From Anaerovorax odorimutans (lineage in GTDB: Bacteria > Bacillota > Clostridia > Peptostreptococcales > JAAYPU01): a stretch of DNA of 64,000 nt. The notes beneath the pieces were generated by a model. That model did not search any database. It was not told the origin of the DNA and was given only the letters and a program-made list of their open reading frames with translations. The translations under genes and the position numbers were made by a program. The stretch spans positions 1 to 64,000 of the forward strand of contig JAENZQ010000012.1 in NCBI GenBank assembly GCA_016841185.1, written 5' to 3'. Position 1 is the stretch's first letter, and each line of letters starts with the position of its first letter. This document shows positions 48,903 through 58,887 of the stretch, piece by piece.

Positions 48903-49505
48903 ATGTTCTGGTATAAGCTTATTATATTAGCACTGGTCGGTGGAATAATCGGATATTTAACAAATACCATAGCTGTTAAAATGATTTTCAGGCCTTTAAA
49001 ACCGGTCGAACTTCCTTTTAACATCAGGATTCAGGGGCTGATTCCAAAACGACGGGAAGATATTGCAAAATCAATAGGAGAAGTCGTGGATAAAGAACTT
49101 GTTTCGGTGGAATCGATTTTTGGTAAGTTCATTGAAAACAGCGGAAGAGATATTCTTATCGAAAAGGTAAAGGAAAAATTGAAACAGGCTGTCAGCATGA
49201 ATTTGCCGCCTATTATTCCCAATGTCGTGAAAAGTATGATTACAGAATATGCTAATGATATCATTGACAGAGAGACAGAAACTTTTATTATAGAAGCTGC
49301 TGAAAAATTCATGGATGATGCAGCTGTTCATGTCAGGATTTCTGAAATTGTTGAAGAAAAAATCAACAGCTTCGAAATCGAAAAGCTTGAAGAGTTGACC
49401 ATACGTATTGCAAAAAAAGAGCTTCGATATATCGAAATATTGGGCGGCGTGATTGGGCTTCTAATAGGACTGATACAGGGACTTATTATTTTAAATATAA
49501 AATAA
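48903..49505 (+). CDS. DUF445 family membrane protein, 200 aa
   Basis: ATG at 48903 follows CGGGAGGCTTT. The front LALVGGIIGYLTNTIAVKMI and FRPLKP are the DUF445 signature, with the first membrane helix at about residues 7-24; the end is a second helix (VIGLLIGLIQGLIIL). The middle is helical. The protein is about half the length of the Bacillus YheB relative; a short form is common in clostridia. Function is unknown. Confidence 0.8.
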   Translation: MFWYKLIILALVGGIIGYLTNTIAVKMIFRPLKPVELPFNIRIQGLIPKRREDIAKSIGEVVDKELVSVESIFGKFIENSGRDILIEKVKEKLKQAVSMNLPPIIPNVVKSMITEYANDIIDRETETFIIEAAEKFMDDAAVHVRISEIVEEKINSFEIEKLEELTIRIAKKELRYIEILGGVIGLLIGLIQGLIILNIK

Positions 49506-49613
49506 TAAGTGTAAGTGCAATATACTCCTTTGGAGTAGTGTAAGCAGAATAAGTATCAAGTTAAATAAAGCTTTTTCGCAGCAGTGTAGATATTAAAGTC
49601 AGTAAAAGCGACC

Positions 49614-49641
49614 TTGACAAACAAGTCCTTAGTTGTATAAT
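49614..49641 (+). promoter_or_regulatory. thrS promoter
   Basis: TTGACA at 49614-49619 and TATAAT at 49636-49641, both perfect, with a 16-base spacer. It starts the T-box transcript. Confidence 0.85.
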
Positions 49642-49654
49642 ATTACACAGGATT

Positions 49655-49877
49655 ACTAATTAAATGCTATGATAAGAACGAGTACTGTAATAACGAACTT
49701 CAGAGAGAAAATGCTCCGGCTGAAAGCATTTTTAGTAACGGTTACAGGAAAACCAGCTTTGAGCAGCTGCCGATAATAAGGTAAGCCGGCGTAAGGTCGT
49801 TATTTTAATGAAGCTGATTATCTGGGTGGAACCGCGACTTATCCTCGCCCCATTATTGGGGGGAGTTTTTGTTTTTT
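49655..49877 (+). promoter_or_regulatory. T-box riboswitch in front of thrS
   Basis: The T-box core GGGTGGAACCGCG lies at about 49825-49837. CCTCGCCCC and GGGGGGAG around ATTATT form the terminator with a T run to 49877. The front has the Stem I base pairing CTGTAA (49685-49690) with TTACAG (49741-49746). A threonine codon ACG stands just before the right strand (49736-49738), with ACC further on as an alternative specifier. Uncharged tRNA-Thr would stabilise the antiterminator and allow thrS expression. Confidence 0.88.
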
Positions 49878-49929
49878 TAAATTACTTTAATCTAAATATT
49901 AAATGGAAAAAACAGGAGGAAGATAATAA

Positions 49930-51843
49930 ATGGAAAAAGTAAAAATTACCTTAAAAGACGGAACGGTGAAAGAAGTAGAAAAAGGGATATCTATTTATGA
50001 AATAGCAAAGAGCATACATCCTGCTTTGGCAAAAGAAGCCGTAGCTGCTGAAGTGAATGAAAAAGTAACAGGCCTTGCTGATGAAATAGAAGAAGATGTG
50101 GCGCTTAATATTTTGAAATTCGATTCTCATAAAGCAAAAGATACTTTCAGGCATACCACTTCACATATTCTGGCTCAAGCAGTAAAAAGATTATTTCCGG
50201 ATGCAAAACTGGGAATAGGTCCTGCAATTGAAAACGGCTATTATTACGATTTTGATTTAGAATATCGTTTTTCTGAAGATGATCTGGAAAAAATAGAGAA
50301 GGAAATGGAGAAAATCGTTCAGGAAGCACTGGATATTACTCGATTTGAACTTCCAAGAAATGAAGCAATAAAGTATATGACGGATAAAAACGAAACCTAC
50401 AAAGTTGAATTAATACAGGATCTGCCTGAAGATGCCGTAATATCATTTTATCAGCAGGGTGAGTTTACAGATTTATGTGCCGGACCGCATCTCATGAACA
50501 CAAAACAGGTTAAAGCCGTTAAGCTTCAAAGTATTGCGGGGGCTTACTGGCGTGGTGATGAAAAAAATAAGATGCTTCAGAGAATATACGGGACTTCCTT
50601 TCCGAAGAAAAAAGAATTGGATGCTTATATAGAGTTGCTTGAAGAGGCAAAAAAAAGAGATCATAGAAAAATTGGCAAAGAGTTAGATTTGTTCAGTATA
50701 CAGGAAGAGGGGCCGGGGTTCCCGTTTTTCCATCCTAAAGGAATGGTTCTTAGAAATGTCCTGGAAGATTTTTGGAGAAAAACCCACGAAGAAAGAGGAT
50801 ATGAAGAAATTAAAACGCCCATAATACTCAATGAGCATCTTTGGCATACATCCGGTCATTGGGATCATTATAAAGACAACATGTATTTTACAAAAATAGA
50901 TCAAGATGATTATGCAGTCAAGCCTATGAACTGTCCGGGGGCCATACTCGTTTATAAGAGAAAAATGTGGAGTTATCGTGACTTGCCCATTCGTATGGGG
51001 GAAATGGGACTGGTTCACAGACATGAACTTTCCGGTGCACTTCACGGATTAATGCGTGTGCGTTGCTTTACTCAAGATGATGCTCATATATTCATGCTGC
51101 CGGAGCAGGTAAAAGAAGAAATTACCGGCGTTATTGATTTTGTCGATTATCTTTACAGTATTTTTGGTTTTAAATATCATATTGAATTATCAACAAAGCC
51201 TGAGGATTCCATGGGAAGTGATGAAGATTGGGAGCTGGCTACAAATTCATTAAAGGAAGCCCTGGATGAAAAGGGTTTGAAGTATGTAATTAATGAAGGG
51301 GACGGTGCTTTTTACGGTCCAAAGATCGATTTTCATTTAGAAGACTGTATCGGCAGGACATGGCAATGTGGTACGATACAGCTGGATTTTCAGATGCCTC
51401 AAAAATTTGATTTGACATATATCGGAAGTGACAGTGAAAAACATCGGCCAATTATGATTCATAGGGTTATTTTTGGAAGCATAGAACGATTTATTGCTAT
51501 ATTAATTGAACATTTTGCAGGAAAATTTCCGGCTTGGCTGGCACCTGTACAGGTAAAGGTCCTTCCCATTGCAGATAAATTTCATGATTATGCTGATCGT
51601 ATCGTTAACCAATTGAAAGCAGCAGAAATAAGAGTTGAATATGATACACGTAATGAAAAAATCGGCTATAAAATTCGTGAAGCCCAATTGGAAAAGGTGC
51701 CCTATATGCTTATCATAGGTGAAAAAGAAATGGATTCAGATATTGTTTCTGTTCGTTCAAGAGAGCAGGGCGACCTGGGAAGTCAGAAACTACAGATGTT
51801 TATCGAAAAATTAAACAAAGAAATAAAAGAAAGATCAAAATAG
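49930..51843 (+). CDS. thrS: Threonyl-tRNA synthetase
   Basis: Product of 637 aa with the standard parts: TGS domain (residues 1-62, KITLKDGTVKEVEKG), editing domain with R-H-T-T-S-H-I-L-A-Q-A-V, catalytic class II core with motif 2 RMGEMGLVHRHELSG, the zinc Cys in PMNCPG, motif 3 HRVIFGSIERF, and an anticodon-binding end. It charges tRNA-Thr. The gene is controlled by the T-box leader. Confidence 0.96.
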   Translation: MEKVKITLKDGTVKEVEKGISIYEIAKSIHPALAKEAVAAEVNEKVTGLADEIEEDVALNILKFDSHKAKDTFRHTTSHILAQAVKRLFPDAKLGIGPAIENGYYYDFDLEYRFSEDDLEKIEKEMEKIVQEALDITRFELPRNEAIKYMTDKNETYKVELIQDLPEDAVISFYQQGEFTDLCAGPHLMNTKQVKAVKLQSIAGAYWRGDEKNKMLQRIYGTSFPKKKELDAYIELLEEAKKRDHRKIGKELDLFSIQEEGPGFPFFHPKGMVLRNVLEDFWRKTHEERGYEEIKTPIILNEHLWHTSGHWDHYKDNMYFTKIDQDDYAVKPMNCPGAILVYKRKMWSYRDLPIRMGEMGLVHRHELSGALHGLMRVRCFTQDDAHIFMLPEQVKEEITGVIDFVDYLYSIFGFKYHIELSTKPEDSMGSDEDWELATNSLKEALDEKGLKYVINEGDGAFYGPKIDFHLEDCIGRTWQCGTIQLDFQMPQKFDLTYIGSDSEKHRPIMIHRVIFGSIERFIAILIEHFAGKFPAWLAPVQVKVLPIADKFHDYADRIVNQLKAAEIRVEYDTRNEKIGYKIREAQLEKVPYMLIIGEKEMDSDIVSVRSREQGDLGSQKLQMFIEKLNKEIKERSK

Positions 51844-51847
51844 AAAC

Positions 51848-51903
51848 AAAAGGATTTGCCTGGGCAAATCCTTTTGTATTCCGGACAGGGGCAAGCCCTG
51901 TCC
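51848..51903. terminator. Double hairpin terminator between convergent genes
   Basis: AAAAGGATTTGCC at 51848-51860 pairs with GGCAAATCCTTTT at 51863-51875. A second hairpin pairs GGACAGGG (51883-51890) with CCCTGTCC (51896-51903). They end thrS from the left and the FtsH-like gene from the right. Confidence 0.8.
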
Positions 51904-51910
51904 CTAAAAT

Positions 51911-53488
51911 TTATACCACTGCCTCTCTTGCCATTCTAAAGTCGGGCCGGGTTGATAGTATGATACTATCAATTTCTTCTTTGTTGAGTATTTCTTTTTC
52001 CATTAGAACGGCAGCCAAAGATTTCAGAATATCTGTATTTTCTTTAATAATTCTTTTTGCATCTTCATAACATTCGTCAATGATGGTCTTTACCTCATTA
52101 TTGACTTCTGTAAAGCAGTTTCTTATGATGTTTTCATCATATGTGATATTTCCCAATCTGCTCATACCCAATTCGCATACCATTTCAAAGGCAATATTAT
52201 TTGCCTTTTTTAAATCGTCTTTAGCTCCGGAGGATATTTCGTTAAAAATGATTTGTTCGGCTGCTCTGCCGCCGAAGAGTACTTTGACTTTCTCTTTCAT
52301 TTCAACTTCGGTAATTAAATACCTGTCTTCTTCCGGGATCTGAAGAGTGTATCCTAATGCCTTGCCTCTGGGAATAATGGATATTTTGCTGATAATATCT
52401 GTATTTAAATATTTGGCTACCAGAGCATGACCGGACTCATGGTATGCAACTTTACTTTTTTCTAGCTCAGATATAATGGCAGATTTTCTTTCAAGTCCGG
52501 CAATTACTTTCTCTATGGCCTCATCAATTTCTATGTTCGATATCATGTTTTTACGATGGCGAACTGCCAGTATTGCAGCTTCATTTGCAATACTGGCCAG
52601 ATGAGCACCTGTCATTCCGGATGTTTTTTGGGCAATTTCTTTAATATGGATGGCTTTATCAAGGGGTTTATTCAGAAAGTGGACACCTAATATTTCTTCT
52701 CTTGCTTTAACATCAGGCCTTCCAACATATATTTGTCTGTCAAATCTCCCTGGCCTGAGTAAAGCTTCATCCAACAGGTCCAATCGATTGGTGGCACCAA
52801 TAATAATAACGGATTCATTGGTTTCAAATCCATCAATTTCAACTAATAACTGATTTAGAGTCTGATCCTTTTCATTATTAGTTTCGTTTGTTCTTTTTGC
52901 CCCGATTGCATCTATTTCATCTATAAAGATGACGCTGGGAGCTTCTTTTTTCGCTTTTTCAAAAAGAGTTCGGACCCTTTTCGCCCCTACGCCGACATAT
53001 TTTTCTACAAATTCAGAGCCGCAGGCATTATGAAAAGCGGCATAGCTTTCTCCGGCAATTGCTTTGGCAAGAAGTGTTTTTCCTGTACCTGAAGGGCCAT
53101 GAAAAAGGATACCTTTCGGAAGTTTAGCACCCATTTTTCGATATTTTTCCGGAGATTTAAGAAAATCTATTACCTCCATAAGCTCTTCTTTTACTTCTTG
53201 CAGCCCTGCTACTTCATTCAAAGTGGTACGGGGTGTTCTGACAGGATATTCTGTCTTCTCCGAGGACAAGTCTTTTTTGTTATTGCGTACCCTTGCTGTT
53301 TCCGCTTCGGGGTGAGGATTTGGTTTTCCATAATAAATTAAAAGTACTATACAAAAAACCATTTGAAAAATAATATCTACAGTATTAACATATATATACG
53401 GAAAATCAAATGCAAAGTATGCAATGAAGCACAAAAATGTATACGATGAGCATATTATTATAGAAAGCAGTAACAAATTTCTTTTCAA
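51911..53488 (-). CDS. FtsH-like AAA+ zinc metalloprotease, 525 aa
   Basis: A TTG start at 53488 on the minus strand follows AGGTGGTGT. Two membrane helices lie close together (about residues 5-27 and 34-53) with hardly any outer domain, unlike classical FtsH. The AAA+ part has GPSGTGKT at 131-138, FIDEIDAIG and the R-P-G-R-F-D-R second region. The protease has HESGH. It is shorter than the usual 600-650 residues and probably a second, specialised copy. Its minus-strand location between thrS and infC is local. Confidence 0.85.
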   Translation of the reverse strand: MKRNLLLLSIIICSSYTFLCFIAYFAFDFPYIYVNTVDIIFQMVFCIVLLIYYGKPNPHPEAETARVRNNKKDLSSEKTEYPVRTPRTTLNEVAGLQEVKEELMEVIDFLKSPEKYRKMGAKLPKGILFHGPSGTGKTLLAKAIAGESYAAFHNACGSEFVEKYVGVGAKRVRTLFEKAKKEAPSVIFIDEIDAIGAKRTNETNNEKDQTLNQLLVEIDGFETNESVIIIGATNRLDLLDEALLRPGRFDRQIYVGRPDVKAREEILGVHFLNKPLDKAIHIKEIAQKTSGMTGAHLASIANEAAILAVRHRKNMISNIEIDEAIEKVIAGLERKSAIISELEKSKVAYHESGHALVAKYLNTDIISKISIIPRGKALGYTLQIPEEDRYLITEVEMKEKVKVLFGGRAAEQIIFNEISSGAKDDLKKANNIAFEMVCELGMSRLGNITYDENIIRNCFTEVNNEVKTIIDECYEDAKRIIKENTDILKSLAAVLMEKEILNKEEIDSIILSTRPDFRMAREAVV

Positions 53489-53593
53489 GCTAACACCACC
53501 TATACTAAAATATTCTTAAACCTATTTTGCCCAACTTAAGACAGAAAATGATTTATATATCATATTTATAAATATTTTTTATTTAAATTGGAG

Positions 53594-53622
53594 TTGACAA
53601 GAAATGATATAAATGATAAATT
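53594..53622 (+). promoter_or_regulatory. Promoter of the infC operon
   Basis: TTGACA at 53594-53599, a 17-base spacer and TAAATT at 53617-53622. It lies just before the leader. Confidence 0.65.
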
Positions 53623-53639
53623 AATTAAGTAAATTAAGA

Positions 53640-53741
53640 AGAAGTATCCGCTTCTCACCTTGCGGGAATATCTCAGTAAGGTTAATATTCGACAATTATT
53701 TTTAATTGGATTGGAAGCGGATTATATACCGCTTTTTTTTA
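53640..53741 (+). promoter_or_regulatory. L20-type ribosomal protein leader
   Basis: ATCCGCTTC at 53646-53654 is the exact complement of GAAGCGGAT at 53714-53722. The latter also starts a terminator, with AGCGG (53716-53720) pairing with CCGCT (53729-53733) before a T run. These choices exclude each other, as in the L20 leader of Firmicutes, where L20 binding favours termination. The CTTCTCACCTTGCGGGA segment fits that family. Confidence 0.8.
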
Positions 53742-53831
53742 ATGGAAATTATATACCTTGAATAATTTCCGGTATTATGAAGTCTTTTTAAGACAGTAAG
53801 TTGTTTTTCTGATTTTTAGGAGGTGCTAAAG

Positions 53832-54341
53832 ATTAACAAGGAACTTCAGATCAACGAAGAAATTCGTGATAAAGAAATCAGGTTAATTGACAGCGATGGA
53901 TCACAACTGGGTGTTGTGAGTGCTAAAGAAGCACAAAAAATTGCTAATGAAAAGAAACTTGATTTGGTCAAAATCGCTCCAAATGCGAAACCCCCTGTTT
54001 GCAAAATCCTGGATTATGGGAAGTATAGGTATGAGCAGCAGAAAAAGGAAAAGGAAGCAAAGAAGAAACAAAAAATCATCAGCGTAAAAGAGATCAGGCT
54101 GAGTCCCAATATCGAGGACCATGATTTGTCTGTTAAGGCAAATAATGCAAATAAATTCCTAAAAAATGGAGATAAGGTCAAAGTTACTTTGAGGTTTAGA
54201 GGCCGCGAAATGGGTTTTGTTAAATCAGGCTTTTCGATTATGGATAAATTTTTTGCATTGATTGAGGAGACAGGTACGGTCGAAAAGAAACCGGTACTTG
54301 AGGGGAGAAATATGATTATGATTTTGGCACCTAAGAATTAA
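53832..54341 (+). CDS. infC: Translation initiation factor IF-3
   Basis: The start is probably ATT at 53832: AGGAGGTG at 53818-53825 is the binding site with normal spacing, while the in-frame GTG at 53823 lies inside it. AUU starts are a hallmark of infC, which thereby controls its own translation. From there the 169-residue product (NKELQINEEIRDKEIRLID) has the usual length. The linker is basic (QQKKEKEAKKKQK), and the C-terminal domain carries VKEIRLSPNIEDHD. It keeps 30S subunits free and checks the start codon. Confidence 0.93.
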   Translation: MNKELQINEEIRDKEIRLIDSDGSQLGVVSAKEAQKIANEKKLDLVKIAPNAKPPVCKILDYGKYRYEQQKKEKEAKKKQKIISVKEIRLSPNIEDHDLSVKANNANKFLKNGDKVKVTLRFRGREMGFVKSGFSIMDKFFALIEETGTVEKKPVLEGRNMIMILAPKN

Positions 54342-54362
54342 TATCGAGAGGAGGAAATAATT

Positions 54363-54557
54363 ATGCCTAAAATGAAGACACATAGAGGAGCTGCTAAGAG
54401 GATTAAAATGACTAAAAGCGGCAAACTCAAAAGAGCAAAAGCATATAAGAGTCACATATTAACAAAGAAATCTCAGAAAAGAAAGAGGAATCTGAGGAAA
54501 GCAGGTTTCCTGACTTCGGCAGATATTAAGAGAATAAAAAGAGCTCTGGGCATATAG
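54363..54557 (+). CDS. rpmI: 50S ribosomal protein L35
   Basis: Product of 64 aa starting [20 protein letters not shown], the L35 signature, highly basic throughout. Second gene of the infC-rpmI-rplT operon, 21 bases after infC. Confidence 0.96.
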   Translation: MPKMKTHRGAAKRIKMTKSGKLKRAKAYKSHILTKKSQKRKRNLRKAGFLTSADIKRIKRALGI

Positions 54558-54584
54558 ATTGAAAAACAAAGGAGGTAAAAGAAG

Positions 54585-54944
54585 ATGGCAAGAGTTAAAA
54601 AAGCTTTAAATGCAAAGAAAAAGCATAAAAAAATACTTAACTTGGCTAAAGGTTACTATGGTGCAAAAAGCAAAACTTTCAGAGCAGCTAATCCCGCAGT
54701 CATGAGATCGCTTCGATTTGCATTTATAGGAAGAAAACTTAAAAAAAGAGAATATAGAAGATTATGGATTGCCAGAATTAATGCAGCAGCAAGGAACAAT
54801 GGTATTTCTTACAGCAAATTTATGAATGGATTAAAACTTGCCGGTGTTGAAATAAATAGAAAAATACTTGCAGACATGGCGGTAAATGATGCTGCAGGTT
54901 TCAGTCAATTGGTAGATGTAGCAAAGGATAAGCTGAATGCTTAG
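54585..54944 (+). CDS. rplT: 50S ribosomal protein L20
   Basis: Product of 119 aa with the long basic front helix ([20 protein letters not shown]), the [10 protein letters not shown] block and [13 protein letters not shown]. It binds 23S rRNA early in assembly and, by analogy, represses its own operon through the leader at 53640. Confidence 0.96.
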   Translation: MARVKKALNAKKKHKKILNLAKGYYGAKSKTFRAANPAVMRSLRFAFIGRKLKKREYRRLWIARINAAARNNGISYSKFMNGLKLAGVEINRKILADMAVNDAAGFSQLVDVAKDKLNA

Positions 54945-54983
54945 AATCAATTAATAATAATAATGAACAATGAACAATTAATG

Positions 54984-55019
54984 AAGGATTCTGTTTTGTA
55001 AAACAGAATCCTTTATTTT
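54984..55019 (+). terminator. Terminator of the infC operon
   Basis: AAGGATTCTGTTT at 54984-54996 pairs with AAACAGAATCCTT at 55001-55013, followed by TATTTTT. Just before it lies a low-complexity stretch (AATGAACAATGAACAATTAA) of a type often seen in clostridial intergenic repeats. Confidence 0.85.
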
Positions 55020-55097
55020 TAGTTTATTAGGGATCTTTTTATGAAACAGAATTCTCTCTAAATCAAAAATCTTCATTCTTAAATTTAAAATGAGTGA

Positions 55098-55144
55098 TTC
55101 GACGCCTCATAATGACAAAATATTAATGGGAGTTGATATATAAT
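55098..55144 (+). promoter_or_regulatory. Candidate Spo0A-controlled promoter of spoIIGA-sigE
   Basis: TTCGACGCC (55098-55106) and AATGACAAA (55111-55119) resemble Spo0A boxes in reverse orientation (TTCGACAAA). TATAAT follows at 55139-55144, which puts the second box at about -36. This matches the known layout of spoIIG, where Spo0A replaces a proper -35. Both boxes are imperfect. Confidence 0.5.
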
Positions 55145-55248
55145 CTGCATAAATCAAAGGTCTGGTGAATATTCTTATATAATAATAATTAGGCCTTGCT
55201 GAATAATTTAAATCGAGTTATTCCCAAGCTCTGATTAAGGAGTATGAA

Positions 55249-56175
55249 ATGATTGACATATACGGAGAGCTTCTTTTTGTTGAAAATTTAACTATCAATT
55301 ATTTTATTCTGGCGCTTTCATCAAAAATTTGCGGAGCAGCAGCAACAAAAAAAAGGCTGATCATTGGTGCGGTAGTAGGAGCTGTATATTCATTTGTGTT
55401 TTTTATACCCTCCATTCATTTCCTGTATTCCACATTAATGAAAATTATATTTTCATGTTTCATTGTTGTCATAACATTTTCACCAAATCATATAAAATTC
55501 TTTTTCAAACTATTGGTGTCCTTTTATGGTTCAAGCTTTGCTTTAGGAGGACTTATTTTAGCGGGATTGTATTTTACTGATATGAATGGCCTGGTGAAAA
55601 ATAGTATTTTCTATATCCGGGATTTATCCTATCTAAAGGTTATCATATTAGCCTGCTGCGGTTATTTTATGATGATTTACTTAGCTAAAATGTTTAGAAA
55701 AAGAATACTAAAAAGTGAACTTTATGCAGAAATTCAGATCGAAGTAGACGGCAAAAAGACATTAGTAAACGGTATTATGGATACTGCAAACTTTTTAATG
55801 GACCCCATATCAAAAATGCCTGTCATAGTAATTGAATATTCAGCATTAAAAAATTTTTTGCCTGAGATATTTCAGGACATCCTTAGAGAGGGCATTGTAT
55901 TAAATGAAATTCCTGAGAATATCTATGAGATAGGTTGGGGAAGAAGACTCAGATTTATACCATTCACTTCATTAGGGGCAAAAAACGGAATGTTGATAGG
56001 AATAAAGCCCGATGCAGTTTACATACGAAAAGATCGAAAAAGTTATTCTAATAAAAATATTATTATAGGAATTTATGATGGGAGCATAGGTGATGAAGAT
56101 TATTCTGCACTCTTACATCCCGATATCTTAAAGGAGGACGCTGAATATGACGTTAAAGAAGTATGGAATGAGTAG
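55249..56175 (+). CDS. spoIIGA: Pro-sigma-E processing peptidase
   Basis: Product of 308 aa. Five membrane helices fill the first 150 residues; the back half is a cytoplasmic aspartic protease domain. The active site region reads [12 protein letters not shown] with Asp178; most relatives have DTG where this has DTA. It activates sigma-E in the mother cell after signalling from the forespore. It overlaps sigE by 29 bases. Confidence 0.9.
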   Translation: MIDIYGELLFVENLTINYFILALSSKICGAAATKKRLIIGAVVGAVYSFVFFIPSIHFLYSTLMKIIFSCFIVVITFSPNHIKFFFKLLVSFYGSSFALGGLILAGLYFTDMNGLVKNSIFYIRDLSYLKVIILACCGYFMMIYLAKMFRKRILKSELYAEIQIEVDGKKTLVNGIMDTANFLMDPISKMPVIVIEYSALKNFLPEIFQDILREGIVLNEIPENIYEIGWGRRLRFIPFTSLGAKNGMLIGIKPDAVYIRKDRKSYSNKNIIIGIYDGSIGDEDYSALLHPDILKEDAEYDVKEVWNE

Positions 56176-56884
56176 AGTTTTGATGTCACTGGTTAAAGAA
56201 GCTATTTTTTACTGGCGAATTTTATGGAAAGAAAGAATTTTTTATATTGGCGGAAGTGATATTTTACCGCCTCCTTTAAATCAGGAAGAAGAAAAAGTAT
56301 TTGTAGATAAACTTCTGGAGGACAGTGGAACGGCGAAAACTGTATTAATTGAAAGAAATTTAAGATTAGTGGTTTATATTGCAAAAAAATTTGAAAATGC
56401 AGGTGTCAACGTTGAAGATCTTATTTCTATAGGGACCATTGGTTTAATAAAAGCAGTAAATACTTTTAATCCAAACAAAAATATCAAATTAGCTACATAT
56501 GCATCAAGATGTATTGAAAATGAAATATTGATGTATTTAAGAAGAAATAGTAAGAATAAAATAGAAATCTCCTTTGATGAACCGTTAAATATTGATTGGG
56601 ACGGGAATGAATTGCTGTTGTCCGATATTCTGGGGACGGAAGAGGATGTTGTCTATAATAATTTAGAAGAAGAAGTTAATAGGGAATTGTTGAAATATGC
56701 TTTAAAAAAACTGTCTCATCGCGAAAAGAAAATCATGGAGCTTCGATTCGGCCTTGCCGGCGGAAAGGAGATGACCCAAAAGGAAGTGGCAGATTTATTA
56801 GGGATTTCCCAGTCCTACATTTCCAGATTGGAGAAAAAAATCATTAATAGATTAAAAAAAGAAATTAGAAAAATGACCTATTAA
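56147..56884 (+). CDS. sigE: Sporulation sigma factor E (pro-form)
   Basis: ATG at 56147 with AAGGAGGAC upstream. The 245-residue product has a hydrophobic, basic pro-peptide (about residues 1-34) ending near FYIGG, where SpoIIGA would cut. Region 2 is A-R-K-F-E-N-T-like ([33 protein letters not shown]), and region 4 ends [12 protein letters not shown]. It drives early mother-cell genes. Confidence 0.95.
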   Translation: MTLKKYGMSRVLMSLVKEAIFYWRILWKERIFYIGGSDILPPPLNQEEEKVFVDKLLEDSGTAKTVLIERNLRLVVYIAKKFENAGVNVEDLISIGTIGLIKAVNTFNPNKNIKLATYASRCIENEILMYLRRNSKNKIEISFDEPLNIDWDGNELLLSDILGTEEDVVYNNLEEEVNRELLKYALKKLSHREKKIMELRFGLAGGKEMTQKEVADLLGISQSYISRLEKKIINRLKKEIRKMTY

Positions 56885-56889
56885 AGTGT

Positions 56890-56918
56890 GTATAAATGAA
56901 ATATCTAAGGCAATAATT
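56890..56918 (+). promoter_or_regulatory. Forespore (sigma-F/sigma-G type) promoter of sigG
   Basis: GTATA at 56890-56894, a 14-base spacer and GGCAATAATT at 56909-56918 fit the forespore sigma-factor pattern. It lies between sigE and sigG, so sigG can be made in the forespore and then amplify itself. Confidence 0.75.
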
Positions 56919-56972
56919 ATATTAAGACCAAACAAATAAGGGGGGCAGTAATTCACGACTGGAGGACAAGCA

Positions 56973-57752
56973 ATGCACATCAATAAAGTTGAAATATGCG
57001 GCGTAAATACATCGAAGCTGCCTGTCTTTAATGATTCTCAAATGAAGCAAATGATCAATAAAATAAAGGAGGGTGATGAAAAAACAAGAGAAGAGTTTAT
57101 CAGAGGGAATTTAAGGTTGGTATTAAGTGTTATTCAAAGATTTAATAATAGAGGAGAAAATCTGGATGACCTTTTTCAGGTTGGCTGTATTGGTTTAATT
57201 AAAGCTTTGGATAATTTTGATACAAAACATAATGTTAAATTTTCTACATATGCTGTGCCAATGATCATAGGAGAAATAAGGCGATATTTAAGAGATAATA
57301 ATTCAATAAGAGTCAGTCGCTCTTTAAGAGATACGGCTTATAAAGCGTTGCAGGTTCGTGAGAGGCTTGTAAAGAACAACTGTAAGGAACCGACCATTTC
57401 TGAAATTGCTGAGGATCTGCAGATAGACCGTGAAGAGGTTGTTTTTGCTTTAGATGCCATACAGGACCCTGTTTCCCTTTTTGAACCGGTATACCATGAT
57501 AACGGGGATGCTATTTATGTAATGGATCAGGTGAGCGATGATAAACACAGTGACGAAAAATGGATGGATAATATTGATTTGACTGAAGCTTTGAAGAAGC
57601 TGAATAATAGAGAAAAGCATATTCTGACAATGCGGTTTTTTGAAGGGAGAACTCAGATGGAAGTGGCTGATGAAATTGGAATATCGCAAGCACAGGTATC
57701 AAGGTTGGAAAAAACGGCCATAAAGCATATGAAGAAATATATTGATAAATAA
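56973..57752 (+). CDS. sigG: Sporulation sigma factor G
   Basis: Product of 259 aa with the conserved front INKVEICGVNTSKLPV, region 2 (NRGENLDDLFQVGCIGLIKA), K-F-S-T-Y-A-V-P-M-I-I-G-E-I-R-R and region 4 (R-F-F-E-G-R-T-Q-M-E-V-A-D-E-I-G-I-S-Q-A-Q-V-S-R). It runs late forespore genes. ATG follows GGAGGACAAG. Confidence 0.96.
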   Translation: MHINKVEICGVNTSKLPVFNDSQMKQMINKIKEGDEKTREEFIRGNLRLVLSVIQRFNNRGENLDDLFQVGCIGLIKALDNFDTKHNVKFSTYAVPMIIGEIRRYLRDNNSIRVSRSLRDTAYKALQVRERLVKNNCKEPTISEIAEDLQIDREEVVFALDAIQDPVSLFEPVYHDNGDAIYVMDQVSDDKHSDEKWMDNIDLTEALKKLNNREKHILTMRFFEGRTQMEVADEIGISQAQVSRLEKTAIKHMKKYIDK

Positions 57753-57766
57753 TTAATCATCAAGTT

Positions 57767-57797
57767 AGATTTTGCTTCAAGCAAAATCTTTTTTTTA
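57767..57797 (+). terminator. Terminator after sigG
   Basis: AGATTTTGCTT at 57767-57777 pairs with AAGCAAAATCT at 57779-57789, followed by TTTTTTT. Bases 57798-57975 hold no further gene or clear signal that I can see. Confidence 0.85.
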
Positions 57798-57989
57798 TGC
57801 TCTCGAATAAATTAATCAGCTTAGAAAAAGCTCGCTGCATTTATTTCTAAACTTATGAAAACTGTAATATTCAGAAACCTTTTACTATAAGCTTTAACCA
57901 TTATCTTTTAAAGTATAAGAGGCTTTAGCATTTTTTTCGAGATAAATGCATAAGAATTACTTAGATTATCAAAAGGAGGAAAAGAGCAC

Positions 57990-58283
57990 ATGATTAGTAC
58001 ACAAGATATAAGGGATAAAGAGCTGATCAATATTTTTGATGGGAAAAGTCTGGGATATGTGTCTGATATTGAAATAAATCTGGAGAAAGGAAGAATTGAA
58101 GCTTTGATTGTTCCGGCTCAAAGTGGCTTTTTTAGCTTGTTTTCAAGGGAGAATGAGTATATTATTAAATGGAAAGATATTAAAAAAATTGGAGAAGATG
58201 TTATTCTTGTAGAGGTGAAAAACATTTATTATTCTGAAGAGGAGAACGAAGAATATGGGGAGATAGATGATGATTTAAAGTAG
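57990..58283 (+). CDS. YlmC/YmxH family sporulation protein (PRC barrel)
   Basis: Product of 97 aa opening ISTQDIRDKELINIFDGKSL then GYVSDIEINLEKGRIEALIV, the PRC-barrel fold of the YlmC/YmxH family. Members are linked with sporulation in Bacilli and Clostridia; the molecular role is unclear. AAAGGAGGAAA precedes the start. The position after sigG recurs in clostridia. Confidence 0.85.
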   Translation: MISTQDIRDKELINIFDGKSLGYVSDIEINLEKGRIEALIVPAQSGFFSLFSRENEYIIKWKDIKKIGEDVILVEVKNIYYSEEENEEYGEIDDDLK

Positions 58284-58400
58284 ACAAAAAAAACAATTGA
58301 AATTATAATGATAATAAAAGTAAGAGGATCAGCTGTATTTTATCTTTGTAATTCAAAATAAAGGAAAGATTATAATAGTGGTTGAAGGAGGGATTAATAA

Positions 58401-58862
58401 GTGAAATGTCCTTTTTGTGATAATATTGATACAAAAGTTATTGATTCAAGGCCTACTGAGGAAGGACATGCCATAAGAAGGAGAAGGGAATGTGACAATT
58501 GCAGAAAACGGTTCACCACATATGAAAAAGTTGAAGAGATTCCCATGATGGTTGTGAAAAAAGACGGAAGCAGAGAAGTGTTTGATCGAAATAAAGTGCT
58601 GAACGGTATTATTAAGGCTTGCGAAAAACGGCCTGTTTCAATGAATGATATTGACAAAATCGTAGACGAAATTGAAAGAGGTTTGAGCAATATGATGGAA
58701 AAGGAAATAGAAAGCCGTGTAATAGGCGAAATTATTATGGATCAGTTAAAAGGTATCGATGAAGTGGCATATGTTCGATTTGCTTCAGTATATCGGCAAT
58801 TCAAAGATATCAATACTTTTATTTCAGAACTCGAAAAACTTTTGAATGATTCAAAAAAGTAA
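58401..58862 (+). CDS. nrdR: Transcriptional repressor NrdR
   Basis: GTG start at 58401 after GAAGGAGGGA. The 153-residue product has the zinc ribbon (CPFCDN at residues 3-8 and CDNCRKRF), then an ATP-cone ([15 protein letters not shown]). It senses ATP/dATP and represses ribonucleotide reductase genes. No reductase gene is in the window. Confidence 0.95.
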   Translation: MKCPFCDNIDTKVIDSRPTEEGHAIRRRRECDNCRKRFTTYEKVEEIPMMVVKKDGSREVFDRNKVLNGIIKACEKRPVSMNDIDKIVDEIERGLSNMMEKEIESRVIGEIIMDQLKGIDEVAYVRFASVYRQFKDINTFISELEKLLNDSKK

Positions 58863-58887
58863 CTATTGAAATCATGAAAGGAACTTT

